The position numbers and the translations under genes were made by a program. The notes beneath the pieces are model-generated. The model worked only from the letters and a program-made list of their open reading frames with translations. It was not told the DNA's origin and did not search any database. Source: Tidjanibacter massiliensis (GTDB lineage Bacteria; Bacteroidota; Bacteroidia; Bacteroidales; Rikenellaceae). From it: a DNA stretch of 64,000 bases. Shown one piece after another: positions 1 through 6,472 of this stretch. Position 1 is the stretch's first letter. Each line of letters starts with the position of its first letter. The stretch is from contig NZ_LT629960.1 of the NCBI RefSeq assembly GCF_900104605.1, positions 930,001-994,000 of the forward strand. Direction: 5' to 3'.

Positions 1-384
1 GCCCGCATAGGTATCGAGCCTCTCTACGAACTGATAATGGAACGTTCCGCGGACACCCAGCAGGAAACTGTTAATCTTCTGCCTGTACGTATCGTACGGA
101 TAATAGTAAAAACTTTTGCGGCCTGCGGCGAAACCTATGTAGCCGCTCACGCCGATGGAACTGTATGCGTCGAACAAATTGTCCACGATGCCGTACTCTC
201 CCTGTATCACTATCGGAGGCACGACCGTATTACCGATATTGAGCGCCGTTCCCGCCCCTATGCCGGCACTGAGCACGATATCGCCCCCGCCGAACGTATT
301 CTGCGTCTGCGCTTCCGCCGTCATGCCCGCCACGAGCAAGGCAGCGAACAGGATGATTCCCTTTTTCATACCGTTCATCTCCAT
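1..384 (-). CDS. Outer-membrane beta-barrel protein, 3' part cut by window edge
   Basis: This frame is open from an ATG at 384 to the left edge, giving the first 128 residues. The N-terminus (ATGs at 384, 378 and 369) leads into a Sec signal peptide, MKKGIILFAALLVAGMTAEAQ. After it come alternating beta strands with a GGGDIVLSAGIGAG motif and a later LLGVRGTFHYQFVERLDTY motif. The same motifs occur in order in the protein at 5659-6255, so the two are paralogues and probably small outer-membrane barrels. An AGGGAG-like stretch precedes the ATG at 384, while the signal peptide reads best from 369. No function beyond outer-membrane residence can be assigned. Confidence 0.7.
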   Translation of the reverse strand, partial: MEMNGMKKGIILFAALLVAGMTAEAQTQNTFGGGDIVLSAGIGAGTALNIGNTVVPPIVIQGEYGIVDNLFDAYSSIGVSGYIGFAAGRKSFYYYPYDTYRQKINSFLLGVRGTFHYQFVERLDTYAG

Positions 385-534
385 GATTCTCCCTTCTTGC
401 CTATTTCCGTATCTGCCTTGCGGCAAACCACCGCAAAGTAAATACATAAACTTCATTCGGGCAAGTTTATTATATGGCCGGGAAAGAAAACTTCCGGACG
501 GAATACAGCTCTACTCTCCTTGTATTGTAAAAGA

Positions 535-565
535 TTGGAAATGTGAAACACATTCTCTATCTTTG
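535..565 (+). promoter_or_regulatory. Bacteroidetes-type promoter (TTG-N20-TATCTTTG)
   Basis: TTG at 535-537 is followed by exactly 20 bases and then TATCTTTG at 558-565, matching the Bacteroidetes sigma-A pattern TTTG/N19-21/TAnnTTTG. It points at the decayed ORF 578-813 and would start RNA near 572. The first bases of that RNA can fold as CTACCC-CAT-GGGTAG. Confidence 0.6.
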
Positions 566-577
566 TCCTGCTACCCC

Positions 578-813
578 ATGGGTAGAGACATATTGATGAA
601 AGTGTTTCGCTTTTGTCTTGTGATGGGAATCTGACAGTTCAAAAAAACACAAAGAAGCCATACAGGCGTTGAATGGCACCAAAATCTTTTGAATCTTCGA
701 AAATTCACCGACCGTCGTCTGCGTTGGGTGTACATCTTCACCGATGAAGATTACAACCGGGCCAAAGCCATGTACGACGAACGTATGGCTAATTACAGAA
801 GCGGTGAAAAGTA
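578..813 (+). pseudogene. Decayed ORF with an in-frame TGA
   Basis: An ATG at 578 opens MGRDILMKVFRFCLVMGI and then hits TGA at 632-634. The same frame continues open for about 59 more codons to TAG at 811-813. The downstream part has normal coding character (FTDRRLRWVYIFTDEDYNRA near its middle) and ends in RSGEK. A consensus promoter lies upstream and a hairpin with a T run follows, so the unit is bounded like a gene. I do not recognise the family. It could be the 3' remnant of a larger gene or a transcribed relic. Confidence 0.35.
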
Positions 814-833
814 GTACCTGGATTCTCTGAATA

Positions 834-872
834 AATTGAGCCGTAATAGTTATTGCAGCTCAATTATTTTTT
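834..872 (+). terminator. Hairpin plus T run after the decayed ORF
   Basis: AATTGAGC at 834-841 pairs with GCTCAATT at 858-865, followed by ATTTTTT. This is a plausible intrinsic terminator for the transcript started at 535-565. Confidence 0.45.
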
Positions 873-1118
873 CCCGATTCACAATCCTACCTTCAGATAG
901 GAGTCCCGGCGTCCGAGGTACATGTTGCCGTACACTTCTTTCGGCTTGTCAGATTGTTACGTCGTTTTTTTTGACCTATTGCGATTCCCGGATTCGGTGT
1001 CTGGTCAATCAGAGCCACAAGTTACGTACCTGTATGGATAGCCACTCCTTATTATATCGGAACTGCATTCAAAAAGTTTATTCCCTTGAATGTACAGTGT
1101 AATTATAGATATAATCGC
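873..1118. other. Intergenic, no gene seen
   Basis: The stretch between the hairpin at 834-872 and the promoter element at 1119 has only short, unlikely frames and lower GC than the rest of the window. Together with 385-534 it forms the non-coding flank of the accessory block. Confidence 0.4.
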
Positions 1119-1126
1119 TATCTTTG
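1119..1126 (+). promoter_or_regulatory. -7 element TATCTTTG of the 1177 lipoprotein
   Basis: An exact TAnnTTTG element lies 50 bases before the ATG at 1177. No well-spaced TTG is present 20 bases upstream, so only the -7 half is supported. Confidence 0.45.
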
Positions 1127-1176
1127 ATGTAGGAAAGTGTTTACGCATTGTTTGACCACTTTAATGTTATCAGTAC

Positions 1177-1563
1177 ATGAAAAAGTATCTGTTTGCAATG
1201 CTCGGTGCTCTGTTCGTTTTTACGGCGTGTACGACCGGCAAACCGGAAAATGACGGAAACAAGACGACGGAAGAAGAGAACGATTATATCACGATGTATG
1301 TAGCGTCAGAAGTAAGCAGTCGCAAATTTCCATTTCTCGGAGGCCCTTCGTATATTGTCAAATTCGCTGAGGATGGTCAATGGCAACTGTTGGGAACGTC
1401 GCTTTTACAATTTACCTTCGAACAAGGATACGAATGTACGATACATGTCGAGAAAAAAATGACAGACCCATCACTTGCGGATAATCCGGCCTGGGTTTAC
1501 GTATGCAGAGAAGTATTGACAAAAGAAAAGAAAGATTCCGTTATTCCGGAAAACCTGTTATAG
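1177..1563 (+). CDS. DUF4377-like lipoprotein
   Basis: A 128-residue protein with a clean lipoprotein signal (MKKYLFAMLGALFVFTAC, Cys18 as the lipidation site), so it is probably anchored in the outer membrane or periplasm. The mature part has the pattern YVAS...W-Q-L...F-x-F-E-Q-G-Y-E, then V(C)xEVL, like DUF4377 domains whose core is GFxYxxGYEYxLxV. One copy is present. The protein at 3149-3892 carries two diverged copies, so both belong to one local family. It has its own -7 element at 1119 and is the only lipoprotein in this block with an intact leader. The role is unknown. Confidence 0.7.
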   Translation: MKKYLFAMLGALFVFTACTTGKPENDGNKTTEEENDYITMYVASEVSSRKFPFLGGPSYIVKFAEDGQWQLLGTSLLQFTFEQGYECTIHVEKKMTDPSLADNPAWVYVCREVLTKEKKDSVIPENLL

Positions 1564-1624
1564 AACACTCTTGAAAAACTGAAAATTATATCCCCTGCCA
1601 GAAGTATCCGGCAGGGGGATTTTA

Positions 1625-2455
1625 TTAAGGGATAATTGATATCATTGGTTTGAATACAGCCATGATTCGCATATCCCTTTTTGCCGGGAATAGATAAGCG
1701 GTTTTTGTCGATAATATCTCGCCGGTATCCAGGTCTAACCAATGTACGAACTGATTACCGAAATTAGGCGTTGCCTCGATAGTCACCGCATTGCCGGTCG
1801 ATGTTCCGAAAGAGCCGGCGCTGGTAGTACCAAGAGGTTTCCCCAAACTATTCTTTGTAACCGATATTTCGCAATGAACATTGATAGGATAAGTAAATCT
1901 CGCTTCATAAGTTTTATCCGATGTGACCTGAACCAAGTAAATATTGGACGAGCTTATTTTTTTATCGCCATCGAACCAACCGAGAAAACCTCTGTTGTCT
2001 TCCGGAAACGCTTGTAAAACGCAAATTTCTCCTTTAGCATAACGACCTGTGCCTCTGACTGTACCGGAAAGCGTACATTGTGGTTTACAAGTTATTGTAT
2101 AGTGTGGTTTAGAATAAACGGTATTTAATGTAAAGATATCCATCTCTGACAAATCAGTATCGTTAACATTCCATGTGGACCCGTCCGATTTTTTCCACAT
2201 ATATGACACTCCTTCTGTCAGGGCACAGGCTGCTTCACACGAACCATATATCATGATGGAATGAGAATCAAATGGTTCTAATCCAGTACCATCCCACACA
2301 ATTCTTCCGTCAGGTAGTTTCTCAACAGCTACTCCATTGGAGTAAATTATCACTTCATTCCCATTCTCTAAATACAGACTCTCCTCTGTATTCTCGGAAT
2401 TTACCGGCAATACCTCTTGTAAATTGTCGTCATTGGCACAGCTCCAAAGTATCAC
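1625..2455 (-). CDS. InlB-type repeat lipoprotein, leader broken by frameshift
   Basis: The open frame from a GTG at 2455 gives 276 residues beginning MILWSCANDD, which is only the end of a lipoprotein signal. Upstream, the same frame encodes KTLSKLNLLFAISV with no start before a TAG, while an ATG at 2505 (MLIR) is one frame off; the two join perfectly if one A is added to the AAAA tract at 2491-2494. The C-terminal half has two repeats of the form GFLGWFDGD...YEARFTY and NQFVHWLDLDTG...IMAVFKP, typical of divergent InlB B-repeat domains of surface proteins. A ligand-binding or structural surface role is inferred. As it stands the gene may be silent, phase-variable or need frameshifting. Confidence 0.6.
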   Translation of the reverse strand: MILWSCANDDNLQEVLPVNSENTEESLYLENGNEVIIYSNGVAVEKLPDGRIVWDGTGLEPFDSHSIMIYGSCEAACALTEGVSYMWKKSDGSTWNVNDTDLSEMDIFTLNTVYSKPHYTITCKPQCTLSGTVRGTGRYAKGEICVLQAFPEDNRGFLGWFDGDKKISSSNIYLVQVTSDKTYEARFTYPINVHCEISVTKNSLGKPLGTTSAGSFGTSTGNAVTIEATPNFGNQFVHWLDLDTGEILSTKTAYLFPAKRDMRIMAVFKPMISIIP

Positions 2456-2490
2456 CGATATAGCAAATAATAAATTTAATTTGGATAGTG

Positions 2491-2505
2491 TTTTCTAATC
2501 AGCAT
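2491..2505 (-). other. Frameshifted leader of the 1625-2455 gene
   Basis: ATG at 2505-2503 opens MLIRKHYPN and stops. With one extra A in the tract at 2491-2494 it would read MLIRKTLSKLNLLF and continue into AISVILWSCANDD, a textbook lipoprotein signal. Confidence 0.6.
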
Positions 2506-2880
2506 ATTAATTTTATTTATTTGTTTGTTTGCATGATTTGTTTTTCCCTGATAACCTATTACAAAAAATATTGGGAAAATTCATTGTGGATTTACCGCTG
2601 GTTTTATTTTTATAAAAAATGAAACTCATTGTAAGATATGGATAGCGAGTCCGTACCTAATAACGTGCTGTCCGTTGCACTGCCCCAATGGTAAATATTT
2701 TAACAATAAAACACAAATCATGTTGTAGCGACCGAAAAGAATGTAAGTACATCAAGCATTCTCCGGCTGGCTTAACTAACTTATTTGTCATTTTTATTGG
2801 AAAAACAAGAATTTCTGCTATTTTATATTTTATTGCTTTTTAATAAGTTTGTGTATAACTTCGGGGTGTAGATGATTGAT
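2506..2880. other. AT-rich intergenic region
   Basis: Low-GC sequence with no credible ORF. It separates the broken lipoprotein at 1625-2505 (read leftward) from the structured element at 2881. A TATAACTTCG stretch near 2853 is a weak approximation of a -7 box. Confidence 0.4.
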
Positions 2881-2998
2881 GGCAGTACGGGTTAGCCCCC
2901 ACTGATGTCAGTGCCCCCAACCTGAACATTCGTAATCCGTACTGCCTTGCTTTGCAACAGAATAAATAAAGGTCGGGATTTGCTTCCCGGCCTTTATT
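2881..2998 (+). ncRNA. Candidate structured small RNA
   Basis: GGCAGTACGGGTTA (2881-2894) pairs with TAATCCGTACTGCC (2933-2946) as a 14-pair stem with one G-U. The enclosed loop holds CACTG...CAGTG (2900-2913) framed on each side by a run of C. A second stem, AATAAAGGTCGGG (2965-2977) with CCCGGCCTTTATT (2986-2998), follows and could terminate transcription. This is more structure than the AT-rich flanks would give by chance. It could be a small RNA, a 5' leader element of the gene at 3149 or a REP-like DNA palindrome. I match it to no known RNA family, and the strand is uncertain. Confidence 0.35.
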
Positions 2999-3096
2999 CG
3001 TTTCCAAGGGCCTCTTGGTACTCTTTTCGTATTTGCATATACGGAACCATATGTCAAAACAGTAGGCATAGGCCCTAACTGCACCACAAAAATTCT

Positions 3097-3104
3097 TAAT
3101 TTTG
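3097..3104 (+). promoter_or_regulatory. -7 element TAATTTTG before the 3149 leader
   Basis: An exact TAnnTTTG element lies 44 bases before the ATG at 3149. No good upstream TTG is seen. It suggests the lesioned leader at 3149 may still be transcribed. Confidence 0.35.
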
Positions 3105-3148
3105 TGGCAGGGAACAACGCATCCGATGCCTTAACACGAGCAAAGACC

Positions 3149-3274
3149 ATGAAAAAATTCCCTCTCTTCATTTTCATTTTGTGTGCCGCTTGCAGTATGT
3201 GAACCTGTACCGAAAGGGAAGACCCGCTGAAAAATATCGGCATTGACAGAGAATCGATCGTCAACATCGAAGAA
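3149..3274 (+). other. Lipoprotein leader interrupted by an in-frame TGA
   Basis: ATG at 3149 opens MKKFPLFIFILCAACSM, then TGA at 3200-3202, then TCTEREDPLKNIGIDRESIV in the same frame straight into the ORF at 3275. Without the TGA this is a normal lipoprotein signal. The rest of the gene is undamaged, so a single base explains the break. Confidence 0.65.
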
Positions 3275-3892
3275 ATGACGCTTTACGTGGCATCGGTCAA
3301 AATGTATCCCTATACGGATAGAGAGATTTCCGAGGACGACTTGTATAACAAATACACGGAGGGATGTTTTATCGTCAAACATGCCCAGCACCTCGATTGG
3401 GAATTTGGCAAATTTACGGTTTACGATTTTCCGTACGAGAAAGGATATGAATATAAACTTCGGGGGCTGATGGTCGATTTCCTTCCGTTCGAGGCCAGGC
3501 CTGCCTGTGCATTCGTATGTCAGGAGATACTCTCCAAAGAGCCGGCAGATTCACAAATGCTGCCCGAACCGCAGCCGCTTCCTGACCCTATTTTACTTGA
3601 TTCGGTAGAGCGGAACCTGTATGTAGCCTCCGACAAACGGCAGCATCCCGACATGCCCGAAGGGGAAAACCTTTACGAGTCCGCATGGGGCTTTCAGGTA
3701 CGGGAGACCCCGAACACCGAGTGGCAGCTATACGACCGTCCTATCTATGATTTCGATTATGAAAAGGAATATGAATATACAATAGAGGTCGCCGAAGAAA
3801 TTTGGGAGGATTTCTACGGCCGCATGTTCAATGCGGCACACTGGAAAGCGACCCTCTCGAAACAGGAAAAAGATTCCTTTGCAAAACCATAG
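3275..3892 (+). CDS. Two-domain DUF4377-like protein, body of a broken lipoprotein gene
   Basis: The first ATG after the leader TGA gives 205 residues. Copy one (about residues 1-100) reads TLYVAS...W-E-F...YDFPYEKGYEYKLRG...FVCQEILSKE; copy two (about 112-205) reads NLYVAS...EWQLYDRPIYDFDYEKEYEYTIEV...LSKQEKDSF. Both match the single domain at 1177-1563 and the DUF4377 pattern. The intact gene would start at 3149 and be exported as a lipoprotein. Read from 3275 it lacks any signal and would stay in the cytoplasm, so it is probably non-functional unless the TGA is read through. A palindrome follows the stop. Confidence 0.6.
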   Translation: MTLYVASVKMYPYTDREISEDDLYNKYTEGCFIVKHAQHLDWEFGKFTVYDFPYEKGYEYKLRGLMVDFLPFEARPACAFVCQEILSKEPADSQMLPEPQPLPDPILLDSVERNLYVASDKRQHPDMPEGENLYESAWGFQVRETPNTEWQLYDRPIYDFDYEKEYEYTIEVAEEIWEDFYGRMFNAAHWKATLSKQEKDSFAKP

Positions 3893-3894
3893 CG

Positions 3895-3919
3895 CACAGG
3901 CGGCATGATGCCGCCTGTG
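3895..3919. terminator. Palindrome after the DUF4377-like gene
   Basis: ACAGGCGGCAT and ATGCCGCCTGT are perfect complements around a single base, three bases after the TAG at 3890-3892. A hairpin is likely and no T run follows. It sits only about 10-15 bases before the broken leader of the next gene. Confidence 0.5.
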
Positions 3920-3925
3920 TCATTT

Positions 3926-4007
3926 GTTACCAAGAAGTTGAATACAGCCCGCACTATTATCCGCAGCTAGCATCCTGTCGAACTGTACCGCATACGACGA
4001 TTCAGTA
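3926..4007 (+). other. Broken leader of the BspA-like gene
   Basis: AAG AAG TTG at 3932-3940 and ATA CAG CCC GCA from 3942 are separated by one surplus A. Removing it gives KKLIQPALLSAASILSNCTA, a normal lipoprotein signal with Cys at the lipobox. The codon before KK is ACC, not ATG, so both a start and the frame are lost. No ATG leads into either part. Confidence 0.55.
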
Positions 4008-5528
4008 TTGACCGGACGCGTAGACGACCTCGAAAACCAGGTCACCCAACTCGAGGAGCTGTGCCGACAAATGAATACCGACATTGCAGCTTTACAGACC
4101 ATTGTCGATGTACTGCAGGACAACGACTGCGTAACCGATGTCGTTCCGGTTGTCGAGGGCACCACCATCATCGGCTACACACTCCGTTTTCTCCACCACG
4201 CCCCTATCACCATATATCATGGAGAGAAAGGTGACAAAGGCGATAAAGGCGACGAGGGATTGACGCCGACAATCGGTATCCGTCAGGACACCGACGGCGC
4301 ATTGTGGGAAAGGCTCGGCAAAGCGACGGGCGAGACGGGAACGACCAGAGAATCGTTCTTCCGGGACGTTACTCAGGATGCGGAGAACGTCTACCTCACC
4401 CTATCCGACGGCACGACGGTTACCGTACCGAAAGGAACTTCGCTGAACATATCGTTTGCGGAATCGGACCTGACCCGCATGCCTGTCAACTCTACCCGCG
4501 AACTTCATTACACAGTGACCGGCGCTATTTCCGAAGCGACGGTGGAAGCGCTATCCTCTGTCGATATGAAGGTCAAGGTGGAGCCCGACGATGCGACGGG
4601 CATCAATGGCAAAATCGTTCTCGTTTCCGGCGCGGAGATAAACGATGACAGCAAAGTCGTCATTTTCGTCACGAACGGCGAACGTATGCTGATGCGTACC
4701 CTCCTCTTCGACAAGGTCGGTATCCCGGCCGTCGAGGAGACGACCAAATGCGTGGATGCTGCGGGAGGCCGTATCGAACTGGCATTTCTGTCCGACAGCG
4801 ATTGCGAGGCGGAGATTCCCGACGAGGCACGGAGTTGGGTCCGTGTCGCGCCGTCGAGCCGGGCCTTGACCCCGCACAGCATCGTACTCGATATCGCCGC
4901 AAATACCGACCGCCCCCGCAGTACGGTAGTGACGGTACGTTCTGTCTTCGTCCCGACACAGTGCATCGAGTACACCGTCGAACAGGCCGTCGGGTCGACG
5001 CAGCTTCTGTATACGACGACCGGCCCCTGCCTCCAATTGTCTTCAGACGCATTCGACGCCGCAATCGTCTCGCATACTTTCAAAAACGGCGTCGGCACCA
5101 TCATCTTCGACAAGTCGATTACGTTTCTTCCGAAGAATACATTTGCTGATAATCCTACCCTAACAGGCATTGCCATTCCGGAAGGGGTTACATCTATCGA
5201 GACTTATGCAGTCTCGGGCTGTTCCTCGCTGACAAGCATCAAACTTCCGGAAAACCTTACCACCATCGGAACAGATACATTCGCCCAGTGCTATTCTCTC
5301 ACAGACATTATTATCCCGGGAAACGTCACTCTCATCAAGGATGAAGCATTCTGCGGTTGCTTCGCTTTAACAAGCGTATATTGCCGTTCGGTCATCCCGC
5401 CTGTACTCGGCAATTATACATTTGAGAATACGCCTAACCCAACTATATATGTACCTACAGCCTCGGTAGAGGCCTATCGTGCCCAGTGGAGCGAATACGC
5501 ATCCCAAATCGTCGGCTACGAATTCTGA
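4008..5528 (+). CDS. DUF4988/BACON/BspA-type leucine-rich-repeat surface protein
   Basis: The usable frame begins at TTG 4008 (506 residues), but in-frame sequence upstream encodes a lipobox (SILSNCTAYDDS), so the true protein began in the damaged leader. Domains in order: a short coiled coil (residues 4-40, LENQVTQLEELCRQMN) as in DUF4988 proteins, a collagen-like GEKGDKGDKGDEG stretch (72-84), a BACON-like beta domain (about 240-330, ending IEYTVEQA), and BspA-type LRR_5 repeats (about 375-505, IAIPEGVTSIETYAVSGCSS and similar). Such Bacteroidales surface lipoproteins are thought to bind host or glycan ligands. The C-terminal half is intact. The missing start makes expression doubtful. Confidence 0.65.
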   Translation: MTGRVDDLENQVTQLEELCRQMNTDIAALQTIVDVLQDNDCVTDVVPVVEGTTIIGYTLRFLHHAPITIYHGEKGDKGDKGDEGLTPTIGIRQDTDGALWERLGKATGETGTTRESFFRDVTQDAENVYLTLSDGTTVTVPKGTSLNISFAESDLTRMPVNSTRELHYTVTGAISEATVEALSSVDMKVKVEPDDATGINGKIVLVSGAEINDDSKVVIFVTNGERMLMRTLLFDKVGIPAVEETTKCVDAAGGRIELAFLSDSDCEAEIPDEARSWVRVAPSSRALTPHSIVLDIAANTDRPRSTVVTVRSVFVPTQCIEYTVEQAVGSTQLLYTTTGPCLQLSSDAFDAAIVSHTFKNGVGTIIFDKSITFLPKNTFADNPTLTGIAIPEGVTSIETYAVSGCSSLTSIKLPENLTTIGTDTFAQCYSLTDIIIPGNVTLIKDEAFCGCFALTSVYCRSVIPPVLGNYTFENTPNPTIYVPTASVEAYRAQWSEYASQIVGYEF

Positions 5529-5597
5529 CGGCAGCGCGGCCAAAGCTGCGCGGGACAGTCCGACTGTCTCAACGGAATGCCCCGCAGTCTCCGCAAT

Positions 5598-5640
5598 ACG
5601 ACGGGAGCGGAGTCCCTTGCGAGGACTCCGCTCCCGTCGT
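5598..5640. terminator. Bidirectional terminator, 18-bp perfect stem
   Basis: ACGACGGGAGCGGAGTCC (5598-5615) and its exact complement (5623-5640) flank a 7-base loop. The element lies between the convergent genes ending at 5528 and 5659. Confidence 0.7.
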
Positions 5641-5658
5641 TTCGGCCTGCACCTGCCG

Positions 5659-6255
5659 TCAGAACTTGTAGGCGAGGCCGAGGTTCACCGTAGCGAGCCC
5701 GTACCCTACCTCGCCGAAAACGGCGAACCGCTGCGTGAGATAGTAACGGGCACCCACGTAGAATGCGAATTCGAAACCGCCCACTGCCGGGGCCGACGGT
5801 CTGAGGCCCGAGGGAAACGAACCGTAATCGTTGGTCATGGTGATGTTGTAGCCGAGGAACAAGCCAAGGTAGGTATCCAGCCTGTTGACGAACTGGTAGT
5901 GCAGCGCACCGCGCACGCCAAGAATGAGGTTGTTGAAATTCCACCCCGCATCAAGGTTATCGAATGCGCGGTATTTGGCTCCGGTGTAACCGATATAGGC
6001 ACCGAGTCCCACTACGCCGCGGCCGTTGTTGAACAGGTTTCCTGTCACGGCGTATTCGCCGGAGAGCGATATGGGAGGCACCTTCTTGGTATAACTGTCG
6101 TTATACACCATGTTGCCCAACCCGATACCGAGGTTGAGCACCACATCGCCCTTCGAGAACACATCGCCGTCGCGGAACGGCTTCTTCTGGGCATTCGCTG
6201 CGCCGCCCATCACGCACAGGGCGAGCAAAAGTAAAGACAAACGTTTCATAATCAT
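5659..6255 (-). CDS. Outer-membrane beta-barrel protein
   Basis: 198 residues with a signal peptide (MIMKRLSLLLLALCVMGGAANAQ, cleavage after AQ). The mature chain alternates short beta strands, with GDVVLNLGIGLGNMVY near the start, NNLILGVRGALHYQFVNRLDTY in the middle and a terminal aromatic (LGLAYKF), the usual C-terminal signature for outer-membrane insertion. It is paralogous to the protein cut by the left edge, and the two genes flank the surface-lipoprotein block. ATG 6249 is an alternative start two codons in. Specific function unknown. Confidence 0.75.
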   Translation of the reverse strand: MIMKRLSLLLLALCVMGGAANAQKKPFRDGDVFSKGDVVLNLGIGLGNMVYNDSYTKKVPPISLSGEYAVTGNLFNNGRGVVGLGAYIGYTGAKYRAFDNLDAGWNFNNLILGVRGALHYQFVNRLDTYLGLFLGYNITMTNDYGSFPSGLRPSAPAVGGFEFAFYVGARYYLTQRFAVFGEVGYGLATVNLGLAYKF

Positions 6256-6414
6256 AAAATATTTTAGTTGGTATTACACTCCGGGCATCTCCGCAAGCCG
6301 CCCTCCGAGCATCTTTCCCGTGGATGTTTCAAAAACCTTACCAAACGCAGGAGGCACACCTCCGCAATCCCGGCGGCCGACTGTGCGGCGCAGCCCCTTT
6401 TTGCACAAACCTTC

Positions 6415-6445
6415 TTGTCCCATTCGGGAGGAAATGATATTTTTG
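6415..6445 (+). promoter_or_regulatory. Bacteroidetes-type promoter of the MATE gene
   Basis: TTG at 6415-6417, 20 bases, then TATTTTTG at 6438-6445. Transcription should start near 6452, about 20 bases before the ATG at 6473, which supports that start over the earlier in-frame ATG at 6110. Confidence 0.65.
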
Positions 6446-6472
6446 CACATTCCGGGAGAGACACGCAAAGCC

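Noticed and set aside
2881-2946. Invertible promoter flanked by inverted repeats, as in Bacteroides capsule loci
   Set aside because: The arms are only about 38 bases apart, contain no promoter motif between them, and no invertase gene is nearby; an RNA or DNA hairpin fits better.
3200-3202. General recoding of TGA as an amino acid
   Set aside because: Other genes in the region end at TGA in normal places (for example 5526-5528), so TGA is a stop here.
2908-3267. Minus-strand frame across the structured element, ending in a Cys/Gly-rich tail
   Set aside because: It overlaps the lipoprotein leader at 3149 and the inverted repeats, has no signal peptide and looks like a chance frame.
6110-6472. 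Upstream ATG extension of the MATE gene
   Set aside because: The extension overlaps the divergent barrel gene and the promoter at 6415-6445, and the family starts near 6473.
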